From positions 8,929,521-8,951,590 of the forward strand of contig BFEA01000002.1 in the NCBI GenBank assembly GCA_003427395.1: DNA of 22,070 nt. The letters run 5' to 3'. The notes beneath the pieces are model-generated. The model did no database searches. It was not told the DNA's origin and saw only the letters and a list, made by a program, of their open reading frames with translations. Source of the DNA: Chara braunii (taxonomy: Eukaryota > Streptophyta > Charophyceae > Charales > Characeae). This document shows positions 1 to 8,193 of this stretch, piece after piece (within the stretch, counting starts at the first letter, position 1; each line of letters begins with the position of its first letter). A program made the position numbers and the translations under genes.

Positions 1-42
<42 letters not shown>
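1..42. repeat. Compound microsatellite (TC)11(AC)10
   Basis: The window opens with eleven TC units that pass directly into ten AC units. The tract is cut by the window edge, so its full length is unknown. It is followed by strongly A/T-rich sequence. Confidence 0.97.
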
Positions 43-814
43 CAGCGTGACCCCTTTTTTTCTTTATTTGTTTTCAATTTTTGCATCTTATTTTTTTTTG
101 AACACCCAATTTCCCGACACAAACCCGAAAAACATTTCTCAAAAAATACAGGACAACTCAGCGACCATGTCCCTCATGAAAAAAAAGGACAAAAACAAAA
201 TCCTGCTTTTCTTTTTATTTTATTTTTCATTTATTTGTTTGAATCGATTTTCGTTTTTCATTTTTAAAAAATCTTAAACGAGGTCGGATTCCAAAATAAA
301 AAATATACGATTGTAGGGTTTTGCAAGCCCTACAACCATTTTTTTTAATTATTTTTTTATTTTTTTTACGTATTTTTCGGGGTACAAAAAAATATTAAAA
401 AAACAGGCCGCGGACAGGGCCTCATTGGCCGCAGCCGCGGCCAACTTTTTCGGTCGTGGCGGCCGAATTGCCCGCGGCCTAGGCCGCGGGTGTCACGTAG
501 GCTACATACATTGCATTATATCATTTCTTTTCTGGATGCACATTGCTTATTTGTTGGTCGAATTGTTTATCCTGAGTCGTACTCATCACATTGGTGCTCC
601 TTCGGATTTGTGCATTCATCGCCAGACGAGCATGCATCACAGTGCTACAAAGTGCAGCTACAGTGCAGTGCTAAAGTGACGAACTACAGTGAGTGCAAGA
701 CGAGGCGCAGTGGGAGAAGAGAACCACCATAGCTAGAGCACAGAGAGAGAGAGTGAGGAAGAGGGTGATCAGGACTTGTCAGTGGAGAGGAGAGTGAGAA
801 ACTGGGAAACTTAC
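43..814. other. Unassigned left flank, AT-rich then GC-rich palindromic then GA-rich
   Basis: Positions 43-400 are very A/T-rich with long T runs; the short phenylalanine-rich reading frames there reflect base composition and I do not call them genes. Positions 410-490 switch abruptly to GC-rich DNA with several CCGCGG sites and a perfect 20-bp palindrome. Positions 630-720 hold loosely repeated CAGTG words and 720-800 is purine-rich. I recognise no protein, RNA or transposon end here. Confidence 0.6.
471..490. repeat. Perfect 20-bp GC palindrome
   Basis: CCCGCGGCCTAGGCCGCGGG reads the same on both strands, contains two CCGCGG sites and is centred on CCTAGG. It sits in a short GC-rich island (about 408-500) inside AT-rich DNA. 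It has no spacer, so it is a self-complementary site and not a looped hairpin. No function can be assigned. Confidence 0.9.
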
Positions 815-982
815 CTTGACTTAACTGGGCGATGGTGATATTGGAGCTGCTGCTGGTCACATCAGAAGGTTGAAGAAGGCTGGCACCAACCTCCATAGCA
901 AGCGTTGATGCTGGAAGTTGGCCGGCATAACTGGTACCTGCAGAGACTTCGTCAGTGACTTCCACGGAGAGACGAGCATTTG
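815..982 (-). other. Candidate internal exon of an unknown gene or captured gene fragment
   Basis: On the minus strand a pyrimidine-rich stretch (about 983-1030) ends in CCTCAG at 983, then 168 nt stay open, then CAAG is followed by GTAAGT (814 to 809), a strong 5' splice-site match. The exon length is a multiple of three and both ends fall in the same phase. The peptide includes SAGTSYAGQLPAST and ends near ITIAQLSQ. I do not recognise the family, and I found no neighbouring exon with confidence. It may be a host exon, a gene fragment carried by a transposon, or chance. Confidence 0.28.
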
Positions 983-1432
983 CTGAGGTGGCGAGTTGGT
1001 GGAGAGGAACGCGGAGGTGAAGAGGGGAGGAAAAGCCGATTAAATTTTAAAATGCATTATTGATTATTAATGAGACTATTCTCCCTCTCTCTCAATTACT
1101 TATCTACCTTTGTCTATCTTCTGGTGACTTGCTGCTTATGCTAGGACTACATCGAGTGATTCTGGACTTGTTTCCTACTGTGAGTGGTTCAATTTGACTG
1201 CATTGGTGATACTTGAGTGACCTACTTGTGAAGCTTTTCATACTTGTCGGGCTCATTGCAGTTAAGTTTGGCTCCGTAATTTTAATATCCGCAGGGTAAC
1301 AAGGTAAAAAAAACACATTCAACAGGCCCAAGTCAGTCTCTAGGTTGTAGGGTCGAACAGAGCCCATTGAGGCCTGACAAATGTCTGGATTTAGGCCTGA
1401 TAGGCTTACTAGGGCAGTCAGGTCTTGATTAG
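983..1432. other. Unassigned spacer
   Basis: It contains the pyrimidine tract of the candidate exon (on the minus strand), an A/T-rich patch near 1040-1075 and a short CTCTCTCT run near 1083-1093. A 115-codon minus-strand frame (1104-1451) shows no recognisable motif and I treat it as fortuitous. I see no gene. Confidence 0.5.
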
Positions 1433-1627
1433 TCTCACCCCGTACAACCAAGAGTCAAAGATGTTCCAGAAGTGGAATTCCGCCACAGATTGCAAAGGTT
1501 TTGGCATTACCACAACCATGCTTGGGGGAAGAAATTTGTATGCCCTTGCCATTTGTTAGGAGCTAATTTGCACAAACCTTCGCTTCCTCCATCTCCACAC
1601 TGGCTGTATCCAGGCCATCAAGCATAG
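1433..1627 (+). other. Coding-like fragment, unknown protein
   Basis: A stop-bounded plus-strand frame of about 64 codons runs from after a TAG at 1430-1432 to a TAG ending at 1627. It has no ATG near its start. Its composition looks protein-like (words such as RLQRFWHYHNHAWGKKF, then two cysteines in CPC), which is richer in W, H and C than most random frames nearby. I cannot name the family. It lies just left of the solo LTR and could be a relic of an older element or gene. Confidence is low because the frame is short. Confidence 0.2.
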
Positions 1628-1678
1628 GAGAATCTTTGCTCACCAAGCTAACCTGCATCCAACGAAAGGGACCACAAG

Positions 1679-2688
1679 TGCAAGGAGAATGAGCGATAGC
1701 GAAATGACAGAATTTCAGAATGCAAAATCACATTGAAAGCCAGAAGGTCCAATGCTGTCCAGAAAGCAGAAATGCACTGACATTCCACCAACGGAGAACC
1801 ACAGCACCCAATCCGAATGTCAACAAGAGCATACTCTCGCCACCACCATTATATGTATCCAGAGCCCTTCCTCCTACTTGCCGCTCAGCGCCCAGACTAC
1901 AATCACACAGCTACTACCAGCCTACGAATTGGCAATGCAACCTGTTGACGTCAGCACCAACAACCGAAGTACATGAAGATGTCGACCCTGTAGACCATCA
2001 CCAAGACCAGGTACGTGCCCTCACATCATCATCCTCATCTCTCTCTCTCTCTCTCTCTCTCTCACCCTCGACTTCATATCCCTCATACACGAAGACCACC
2101 ACCACTCGCTGGCTGTCCAAGCCCAAGCCCTGCTACGTGGGCTGGGGTATGGCGCTGCCCACAGCAGCGCCCTGCCTCTTGCACAACCGCACGCGCACGC
2201 GTCTGCACTGGCGCTAGCAGCAGCATGCGAGTGGTTCGCTCCAGCAGCGCTGCTGCCCGCTTACCAAGTGCCCGAATATCCCACTTGGAGCCCGGCCGTT
2301 TCCTATATGGAAAGTGGCGGGCAATTTGCCACCTCGTCGAGCCGAGTTTCCGGTAGCTTCAGTCTCGGCCAAAGTGTCTGCACCCCAGGCCCATTCTGAC
2401 AGTTGGCCTGGGACCGAATTGGTTAGGCATGTCTAACCGCCCAGGCACAAATGTGCGGTGCTCCCTGTTTCGACCACGTTGCTGGAAGAGTCTGGAAGGC
2501 TCACGCATATTCCCGATTCTCACGACCAAAACGGATGCAACCAACTAACGCATGGCAACTGTCTGGAGCCCACCAAGATTTGCAAGAAACGAAGAATTCA
2601 GGGCACATTGAGATTCAGAGGGGCCGCCTTCACTTAGGGCGGGCACACGCCTGCTGTAGGGCCTTATGCCAAGGGGTAAACCCTCGCA
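1679..2688 (-). mobile_element. Solo LTR, same family as the Ty3/gypsy element to its right
   Basis: This 1,010-bp segment aligns end to end, with visible divergence, to the 1,006-bp left LTR at 3434-4439. Both open with TGCAAGGA, and this copy closes with CCTCGCA, giving the inverted ends expected of an LTR. The four bases before it (CAAG, 1675-1678) equal the four after it (CAAG, 2689-2692), a possible short target-site duplication. No gag-pol sequence adjoins it, so it is most simply a solo LTR left by LTR-LTR recombination. Orientation is taken from the homologous LTR. It carries its own TC microsatellite at 2038-2063. Confidence 0.7.
2038..2063. repeat. (TC)n microsatellite inside the solo LTR
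   Basis: Thirteen TC units lie at the place where the other LTR copies have shorter CT-rich tracts (about 3795-3809 and 10285-10292). Length differs in every copy, as expected for slippage. Confidence 0.9.
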
Positions 2689-3433
2689 CAAGCACAAATA
2701 ATTTAACACAAATAATTTAACATTGACATTCCACTGATTCCAGCATTTTTCATCCTGAAAGTCATGTAAGGGCCATACAATAATTCTAGCTGTCCTATAT
2801 CAATTCCAGTTGAAATCCAACTGTTTTTTTTTTTTGGGGGGAAAGGACTGAAGATCTCCCTTATGACTTTGAAGTCTGAGCTTTCCTAGTTGTTAACCTG
2901 ACTTCTGACTGACCAAACAGAAGGCAGCCAAGCTATGCCTCATTCAGACCGGCAAGTGATAGCCAATCATGTTCCCCATGTGCACGATTATCAGCTTTTC
3001 CAAGAAACACACAAATTTCAAATTTGGCTTTTGTGTATCAATTCCAGTGCATAAAAATAACCAACCTCGTTTCATCTTCCAAGTTTTCAGACTTTTTGTC
3101 CTGGTTGCGATGTGGATGTCGAGGTCGCGATACAGACCATCTGGGTCCAGATGTCTGAACCGGACTATCCAGATGAGGCCCCTCTGGGAGAATCTTGAAA
3201 AAGAAAAGGCACTGGGATGGTTCAAAGTCCCCATTGCCCTCGAAAAAAAATGTTTAGAATCTTTAGATGATTTAGGGCCCCAGGTAGAGCTGTCCGGACG
3301 GGGCTGGACTGTCCAGGTAGAGATAACAACGAGATAAAAAAAATGAGTGTTTGGGAAATCCAGTCATTCTCCAATAGAGGTAGGGTACATCTACCAAAAG
3401 CAAGGGAGAAATGGACGAAAGGGTTTCACGAAA
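2689..3433. other. Unassigned spacer between solo LTR and Ty3 element
   Basis: It begins with a 14-bp unit repeated twice (2694-2721), then A/T-rich DNA with a T12 run near 2824 and A-rich runs near 3244 and 3337. A phrase close to ATCAATTCCAGT occurs near 2800 and again near 3040. Open frames on both strands (about 2944-3337) overlap each other and show no family motif, so I call no gene. Confidence 0.55.
2694..2721. repeat. Two tandem copies of a 14-bp unit
   Basis: ACAAATAATTTAAC occurs at 2694-2707 and again at 2708-2721 with no difference, six bases after the solo LTR end. It is a recent local duplication or a small slippage product. Confidence 0.95.
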
Positions 3434-4052
3434 TGCAAGGAAAATGAGCAATAGCGAGATGACAATGTCCAGAATGCACAATCACATTGAAGGCCAGATA
3501 GTATCACAGTGTCCAGAAAGCAGAAATGCACCAATATAACACCAATGAAGAATCGTAACACTGAAAACCAATGTCAATGAGAGCTTGCTCTCGCCACCAC
3601 CAACACGAGTGTCCAGGCCCTATCTCCCTACTTGGTGCCCGGCGCCCAGCCTACTTTCTACACAGCTACAGTCTGCCTACGAATTGACAATGCAACTGTC
3701 GACGTCAACAGCCCACGACGTACTTGAAGATGTCGCCCAATGCAAACCATCGCCAATACCAGGTATGTGCTCTCACATCATCATCATCATCATCCTTCTC
3801 TCTCTCCCCTGACTTACTCCCACGTCTTCCCTCTTGTACACCTGACGACCACCCCTGTGCCTCACTGTACAACCAAGCCCTCAGCCAGCTATGGAGGCTG
3901 GGCTATGGCGCTGCCCTCAGGAGCGCCCTGCTTCCACACACGACCGCACGTGCGCAGCACCTTGCTCCAGCGCTAGCAGCCAGCACGCGAGCAAAAGCTC
4001 CAGCAGCGCTGCCGCCAGCCAGCAAGTGCCCAAATGAGAATCCAGGCAGCGA

Positions 4053-4075
4053 GCTCTTTCCTATATGGAAAGAGC
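4053..4075. promoter_or_regulatory. LTR inverted repeat centred on TATAT (possible promoter element)
   Basis: GCTCTTTCC, then TATAT, then GGAAAGAGC form nine-base inverted arms. The same structure lies in the right LTR (10543-10563, eight-base arms, centre TATAC) and, with five-base arms, in the solo LTR (2299-2313). Flanking sequence has diverged more than the arms in the solo copy. On the transcribed (minus) strand the centre reads CATATAGG, so a TATA-like promoter role is possible but only inferred. Confidence 0.45.
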
Positions 4076-4366
4076 CTGCCTGCCTTCGCAGCCTGGCTGG
4101 CCTGGACCTGGGCCCAGAAGTTTCCGGTAGGCCCCAGGATGCTGCGCCTCTGTTGCAGCTACCGGGCCTCATTCGGTTGCACCTCCCAACTGTCTGTGTA
4201 TGAGCCTGCGATTCTCGTCCAGGGCCCGCATCATTTTGGAAAGGCATGGAAGGTCGTGGAATGTCTCGCTGCTCGGCCTGTGTTTTCCCTCAACCAACTG
4301 GCACAACGAAACTGCCTGGACCCCAAATACGATATTGACAGCTTAGGGCCTCTCGTGATTTCTTAG

Positions 4367-4389
4367 GCCCGCCTTCACTTAGGGCGGGC
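4367..4389. repeat. Hairpin near the U3 end of the LTR
   Basis: GCCCGCC and GGCGGGC flank a nine-base loop. The same GCCTTCACTTAGGGCGGGCACA core recurs at about 20888-20910 in the right LTR and about 2627-2646 in the solo LTR, although the neighbouring sequence of the solo LTR has diverged. It lies about 50 bp from the LTR terminus, in U3 on the element's strand. Confidence 0.6.
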
Positions 4390-4437
4390 ACATTTGCAAC
4401 AGGGCCCCTTCAGCCTGCAGAGGACACAGAATCCTCG

Positions 4438-4447
4438 CCTTTTCTTC
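4438..4447 (-). promoter_or_regulatory. Probable polypurine tract of the Ty3 element
   Basis: On the minus strand GAAGAAAAGG directly abuts the 3' LTR. This is the expected position for the RNase-H-resistant primer of plus-strand DNA synthesis. The exact edge is uncertain by one or two bases because the LTR terminus is mutated. Confidence 0.55.
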
Positions 4448-4468
4448 GATAGTCCTCTGAGAAGTCTT

Positions 4469-4834
4469 CTAATCTGCAGGCATCTTCCCCTTGAGTTCTC
4501 TTTCATAGCCTGCGATAACTTGAGGTGCTGTTCTCATGAGTTCTTCCATGGTGAACCACCGATCTTCCTTGGGATCCAGATGATGCCTGAATCTTACTCG
4601 GTATGGCATTCTCGGCTTAGGAGGGCGGCCTCTGCCCAGCGGTTTAGGCACCGGCATCACTCGATGCTCCACAATTCCGTCGATGTCAACTTCACCATCT
4701 ATGGTTGGGGGCAGCATTGACCGGCTGGAAGGGAACTGAGCAGTTTCTGCGAAAGGTGCCAGCTTTGAAGCGTGAAAAAAAGGGTGTGTACGTAGATGTG
4801 GTGGGACGTGAATCACATAAGAAGGTCCGTCTAT
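4469..4834 (-). pseudogene. Ty3 pol C-terminus: chromodomain
   Basis: This continues the integrase frame after an in-frame TAG (4835-4837). It starts with a conserved linker (YVIHVPPHLRTHPFFHASK) and ends with a chromodomain-like segment: VDIDGIVEHRV, a basic spacer with a GRGRPP AT-hook-like word, YRVRFRHH, DPKEDRWF and a C-terminal helix ending near VIAGYERE. In chromoviruses this domain binds modified histones or heterochromatin and steers integration. The first tryptophan-like core strand is less typical than in fungal elements, so the call rests on pattern and position. The stop ends this protein at TGA/TAA before the polypurine tract. Confidence 0.78.
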
Positions 4835-5782
4835 CTAATCCCCCACTATGTCTAGGACCTCCCAGGGACCGAAGTACTGTGGCACTAGTTTTCTAGATAT
4901 TCCCAGTTCCTGTCCCAGTTCAGATGATTTTACCCAAACCCTGTCCCCTACCTGGAAGTTAGAAGGCCGTTTGTGTTTGTTCTCAGATGCAATCATATCA
5001 TCTTGAGATTTCCTCATATGCTCGACGGCCTGCTGCAACATCTGTTCGTACTTGACAGCAAATTCTACGCTGCCTGGTGCTGCAGTGGTCTGCTGCTCAG
5101 GTAGTAGGAAGTCAAGCGCAGAACGGGGCTTGCAACCAAGATGCAGCTGGTTGGGAGTCATGCCAGTAGCGCTGTGTACAGCGTTGTTGTACAGGCTGCC
5201 GATGAGAGGTAGTTTCTCGTCCCAGTCATCCTGGCTTGGCCTAATGTAGTGCCTAAGCAGGTGCTGTACTACTCTGTTCATTTGTTCCGCCTGTCCATTT
5301 GACTCAGGGTGATTCCCTAATGTCATTTGCAGTCTGGTTCCCATGTGTTGGGTGGTGTTTTGCCACAGTTCGCTGGTAAAACGAACATCCCTATCACTGA
5401 CTATGGATTTAGGTGAACCAAAGTCCTGTACCCAATTATCCATAAACAGTCTGATGACGTAGTCAGTTTTGGCAGTTTCAGGCATAGCGATTAGTCTTGC
5501 ATACCTAAAGAAGCGGTCTACTATAACAAAGATGTGCCTTTTCCCAGACCTGCTGGTCACAAGAGTATCCATGAAGTCCATGGACACACTCTGACCAGGA
5601 CCTTCAAGAATCGGCAAGGGCTTGATGAGCCCAAACGGAGCCCGAGTCCTAGGTTTGTCCCGTTGACAAGCCTGACAGGTTTCTACGTACCTTTTGGCAT
5701 CTTGCATCATAGAAGGCCACCAGAATCTCTGCACAAGGTTAGCTAAAGTCTTCTTATAGCCGAAATGGCCAGTTGCATCATG
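4835..5782 (-). pseudogene. Ty3 pol: integrase
   Basis: Integrase inserts the cDNA into the host genome. After a TGA (5783-5785) the frame shows the zinc-binding HHCC module: histidines at 5780-5782 and 5765-5767, cysteines at 5675-5677 and 5666-5668. The catalytic triad is present in the open frame starting at 5734: D53 (SMDFMD), D114 (VSDRDVRF) and E150 (HPESNGQAE), with exactly 35 residues between the second D and E. A C-terminal GPY/F-like stretch (VGDRVWVKSS to QYFGPWEVLD) precedes a TAG at 4835. Both bounding stops are in the same frame, so the coding frame itself is continuous from about 6106 to 4469. Catalytic residues look intact even though the gene is broken. Confidence 0.93.
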
Positions 5783-6106
5783 TCATTCTCCTAAAAGCAA
5801 ACTACGCAAAGACTCACTATTCGGAACACAGAGTCTTTTATTCCCTGCCTGCACAAGAAACAGTAAGCCTTCTACCATCGTAAATTCATCGGAGGTTACC
5901 TTATCCTTCACTTGAAATCTACAAGTGATCTCAGACATGACTGGATCTTGTTGATAGGCTTCCACCAAGGATCGAGTTACATCGTCAGATATACCAAACC
6001 CAGTCACTAGTGCGCCCAGATAATCTGCCCTTCGCGATAGTGCATCAACCACTTGGTTGTACTCTCCCTTGATTGAATCAAGTTCATAGTCATACATGTC
6101 TATCAC
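5783..6106 (-). pseudogene. Ty3 pol: RNase H end and linker to integrase
   Basis: The frame begins IDMYDYELDSIKGEYNQVVDALSRR, where the last part is the conserved end of the Ty3/gypsy RNase H domain (usually GxxNxVADALSR). About 80 residues of connection follow, ending in LFLVQAGNKRLCVPN, the strand that normally precedes the integrase zinc finger. The frame is offset from the upstream RNase H piece by a one-base loss next to 6119-6120. It ends at a TGA inside what should be the integrase N-terminus. Confidence 0.85.
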
Positions 6107-6444
6107 TTGAATCCACCGCTAAGTGCGTCAGAGAGTACAGGTTGTGTCTTGATCCAGCGCAAGGTCTCATGGTCAGATCTCAAGTAGAAGAATCTGCCTA
6201 GGAGGTAGTGTCTCCAATGGACCAGCGCTCTATAGAGGGCAAAGAGTTCACGCTCATACGTGGGTTTTGCTAGCTTTTGAGACGGCATCTTTTTACTCAT
6301 ATACTCGATGGGTCTCAACTTTGGCCCCTCCTTTTGCGCAAGGACCGCGCCTATGCCATATTGGCTGGCGTCTGTGGTCACAACAAATTGCTTATCAGGA
6401 TCCGGAAGTTTGAGGACCTCGTAGTGTGTCAAAGCATACTTCAA
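6103..6444 (-). pseudogene. Ty3 pol: RNase H
   Basis: RNase H degrades the RNA strand of the RNA:DNA hybrid during reverse transcription. Visible landmarks are VVTTDASQYGIGAVLAQ (first catalytic D), YERELFALYRAL (catalytic E) and YLRSDHETLRWI (second D). The piece starts after a frame break near 6445-6465, where a segment between the RT thumb and RNase H is missing, and ends in a spurious tail (SGGFK) caused by the one-base loss near 6119. Confidence 0.93.
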
Positions 6445-6574
6445 TTTCTTGAAGCTTGAGTCGAGTTAGATCTGTTAATGGGGAAGCTATAGTACTATAG
6501 TTCTTAACAAACGAACGATAGTAGCCCGTCATCCCCAAAAACGATCAGACCTCAGTAACAGTTTGAGGCCTGGG
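6445..6574 (-). pseudogene. Ty3 pol: RT thumb/connection with two stops and a deletion
   Basis: Reading on from the RT frame gives a TGA at 6575-6577, PRPQTVTEV, a second TGA, then SFLGMTGYYRSFVKNYST, the well-conserved connection of gypsy elements. The frame then changes at about 6450-6470 and a short stretch usually rich in W and E between the connection and RNase H is absent. The two TGA codons stand where families usually carry W and R, so both can be explained by single C-to-T type transitions. Confidence 0.8.
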
Positions 6575-7026
6575 TCAGTCCCGTATGCTCGCCACTTTGG
6601 CATCGTCCGGCCTCAATCCATCCGCAGAGATTTCATGAGCCAAGTACAAGATCTTGGTGCGACCGAACTCGCATTTCTCCAAGCTTAACTTGTGCTGGTG
6701 TCGTCTTAGGAGACCTAGCACTATTTTCATGTGCTCAACGTGCTCCTCTACAGTCTTACTAAAGATAAGGATATCGTCGAGGTGCATGACGATAAACTTG
6801 TCTAAGTAATCATGAAATATCCTATTCATGGCGTGCTGGAATGTCCTAGGTGCATTGCATAGGCCAAAGGGCATCACCACAAACTCGTACAGACCGTAGC
6901 TGGTCTGAAAGGCGGTTTTGTGTTGATCCTCAGGTCTAATGGCAATTTGATGGTATCTGGACTTCAGATCTATCTTTGTGAAGTACCGACATCCCTGCAC
7001 TCTATCCAATAGGTCCTCTATAGCCA
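6575..7026 (-). pseudogene. Ty3 pol: reverse transcriptase, palm
   Basis: The palm domain copies element RNA into DNA. Motif A (YFTKIDLKSRYHQI), motif B (VMPFGLCNAPRTFQ) and motif C (HLDDILIFSKT) are all recognisable, followed by the primer-grip region (CEFGRTKILYLAHEIS). Motif C has histidine where the family has tyrosine in YxDD. The frame has no upstream ATG; it joins the preceding RT piece across a deletion at about 7013-7027 that removes the usual DYRxLN and RYPLP motifs. It ends at a TGA in the thumb. Confidence 0.93.
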
Positions 7027-7370
7027 ATACACATCCTTAAGGTACCTCCCTTCTTAGGAACAAATAAGACTGACGCACCGTAAGGGGAGGTACTAGGCCG
7101 AATCCATCCCTTCTTTGTGAGCTCTTTGAGCTGGCGGCGGAGCTCGTCCAACTCCACGGGAGACATCCTATAGATGCGTCCTTTAGGTACCTTACTACCG
7201 GGGACAACTTCTATTGCATGGACCACCTCCCTTCCAACCACACCTGTGGGCTCCTCGAAAAGGTCAGAATACTGAGCGACGATTGATTCTATCTCTGGGG
7301 GTGTTTTTATGGCCTCCCCTTTTTTAGAGACAAAGGCTAGATACATTCCCTCCTCGCGATTCTGCTTTTA
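7002..7370 (-). pseudogene. Ty3 pol: reverse transcriptase, fingers
   Basis: This piece follows protease in the same frame after a TAA (7368-7370). It begins with a linker (YLAFVSKKGE), then EIESIVAQYSDLFEEP and a gypsy-type fingers region: HAIEVVPGSKVPKGRIYRM, then GWIRPSTSPYGASVLFVPK and TLRMCI. The frame then runs into a few non-homologous residues and a TAG because of the deletion at about 7013-7027. Confidence 0.9.
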
Positions 7371-7844
7371 GTAGTTATAGAAAGAGGAGGCACACATGCA
7401 GCTGTAGTTTTCCACTAGACTGCTAGCTTTAAACTTTTGCAGTCTAACGGTTCTACCGTTTGGCAGGTTGTGTATCAACACCTTCCTATCCCAGTCGAAC
7501 CGAGGTTGAGCAACCTCTAGGTAGTACATGCCTAGCAACATATCGAAGGGCAGTTCGTCGCTGACGAGGAATGAGATTTTTTGTCTCATTTCCCCTCCTC
7601 CATAAGAGAAGGAACAGACTGCGTCCTTGACATAGTCCTTAACTACCATCTGGTGCTTGTTGGCTAGCGTAGAAGCTACAGTTTTGCTAAGCCGTTGCAC
7701 TTCGTCCCCTAAGCGCAGTCTGTCCACACAAGCACGACTGATGGAATTCCGTGTAGAGCCTATGTCTGCGAAGGCACCCACTTTGCGGCCACCTACATTG
7801 ACCTCTGCCACAAAATGTTCAGTCTTAGGACCTCTACTAATCAT
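7368..7844 (-). pseudogene. Ty3 pol: retropepsin-like aspartic protease
   Basis: The protease cleaves the Gag-Pol polyprotein. The active-site segment reads GAFADIGSTRNSIS, with D27 (counted from a Met at 7844) kept but isoleucine in place of the threonine of the usual D-T/S-G. A second landmark, DMLLGMYYLEVAQPRFDW, matches the C-terminal part of the retropepsin fold. The true frame extends upstream to about 7880, where a TAG interrupts it after a peptide ending ESLEELQT. A TAA at 7368 separates it from RT in the same frame. Confidence 0.85.
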
Positions 7845-7880
7845 CGCCCAAGAGTCTCTAGGGTCCTTCCTTGACCACTA

Positions 7881-8151
7881 AGTTTGTAACTCTTCTAGGG
7901 ACTCATACACATCTCTCGAACAGAGCGTCGGTGGGTCTGAATGTGTCTGTGGGGCGATGTATGGGTCACTAGCCTTGGCCAACGCTTGAAGTGGGGAAGG
8001 CAACGTTACCACTTCAGCGCGAGTAAGAGCGGCTAACACTCCTACTGACTCGAGGTGTTTCCCTGCGAAGTGCTCGCAGAAGCACTATCAGGGTTCGAGG
8101 ATATGCCAACTTCGTTGGAGCGGCTACCCTTGTCGTGACCTTTTTGCCTCG
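7881..8151 (-). pseudogene. Ty3 gag-pol junction, spacer after the zinc knuckle
   Basis: Reading leftward from the zinc knuckle gives a basic stretch (RGKKVTTRVAAPTK) that soon loses frame. A frame with words such as GVLAALTRAEVVTL and YIAPQTHSDPP then runs to a TAG just before protease. I see no separate domain. Frame changes make it impossible to tell whether gag and pol were one frame or used frameshifting. Confidence 0.55.
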
Positions 8152-8193
8152 ACAAGTTCTTGACCTGTGGCCATAATTGCCACAGTTCAAGCA
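8152..8193 (-). pseudogene. Ty3 gag: CCHC zinc knuckle (nucleocapsid)
   Basis: One minus-strand frame reads CLNCGNYGHRSRTC, an exact CX2CX4HX4C knuckle that binds element RNA during packaging. It is in a different frame from both the capsid piece on its right (8490-8879) and the overlapping 69-codon frame (8042-8251), so the frame is broken on at least one side. Confidence 0.92.

Larger units (their letters stand above)
3434..4439 (-). repeat. 3' LTR of the Ty3/gypsy element (left copy)
   Basis: It matches the right LTR from about 3797 to 4348 and again over its last 90 bp against 20868-20958, and it matches the solo LTR throughout. It opens TGCAAGGA; its right end reads TCCTCGCC where the other copies read CTCGCA, so the terminal A appears mutated. 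It contains the palindrome around TATAT (4053-4075) and a 7-bp-stem hairpin (4367-4389). Positions 4331-4348 are the uninterrupted LINE target site. The outer boundary at 3434 rests on the terminal inverted match and alignment to the solo LTR; an inner alternative is TGCAAACC at 3741. Confidence 0.75.

Noticed and set aside
47-277. 76-codon phenylalanine-rich frame
   Set aside because: Explained by T-rich DNA; no coding signature.
1284-1312. GGGTAACAAGGTAA resembles the conserved 3' end of small-subunit rRNA
   Set aside because: The match is only about a dozen bases and the surrounding sequence has no rRNA similarity.
3740-3812. Histidine-run and serine-run reading frames
   Set aside because: They come from a TCATCATCAT microsatellite inside the LTR.
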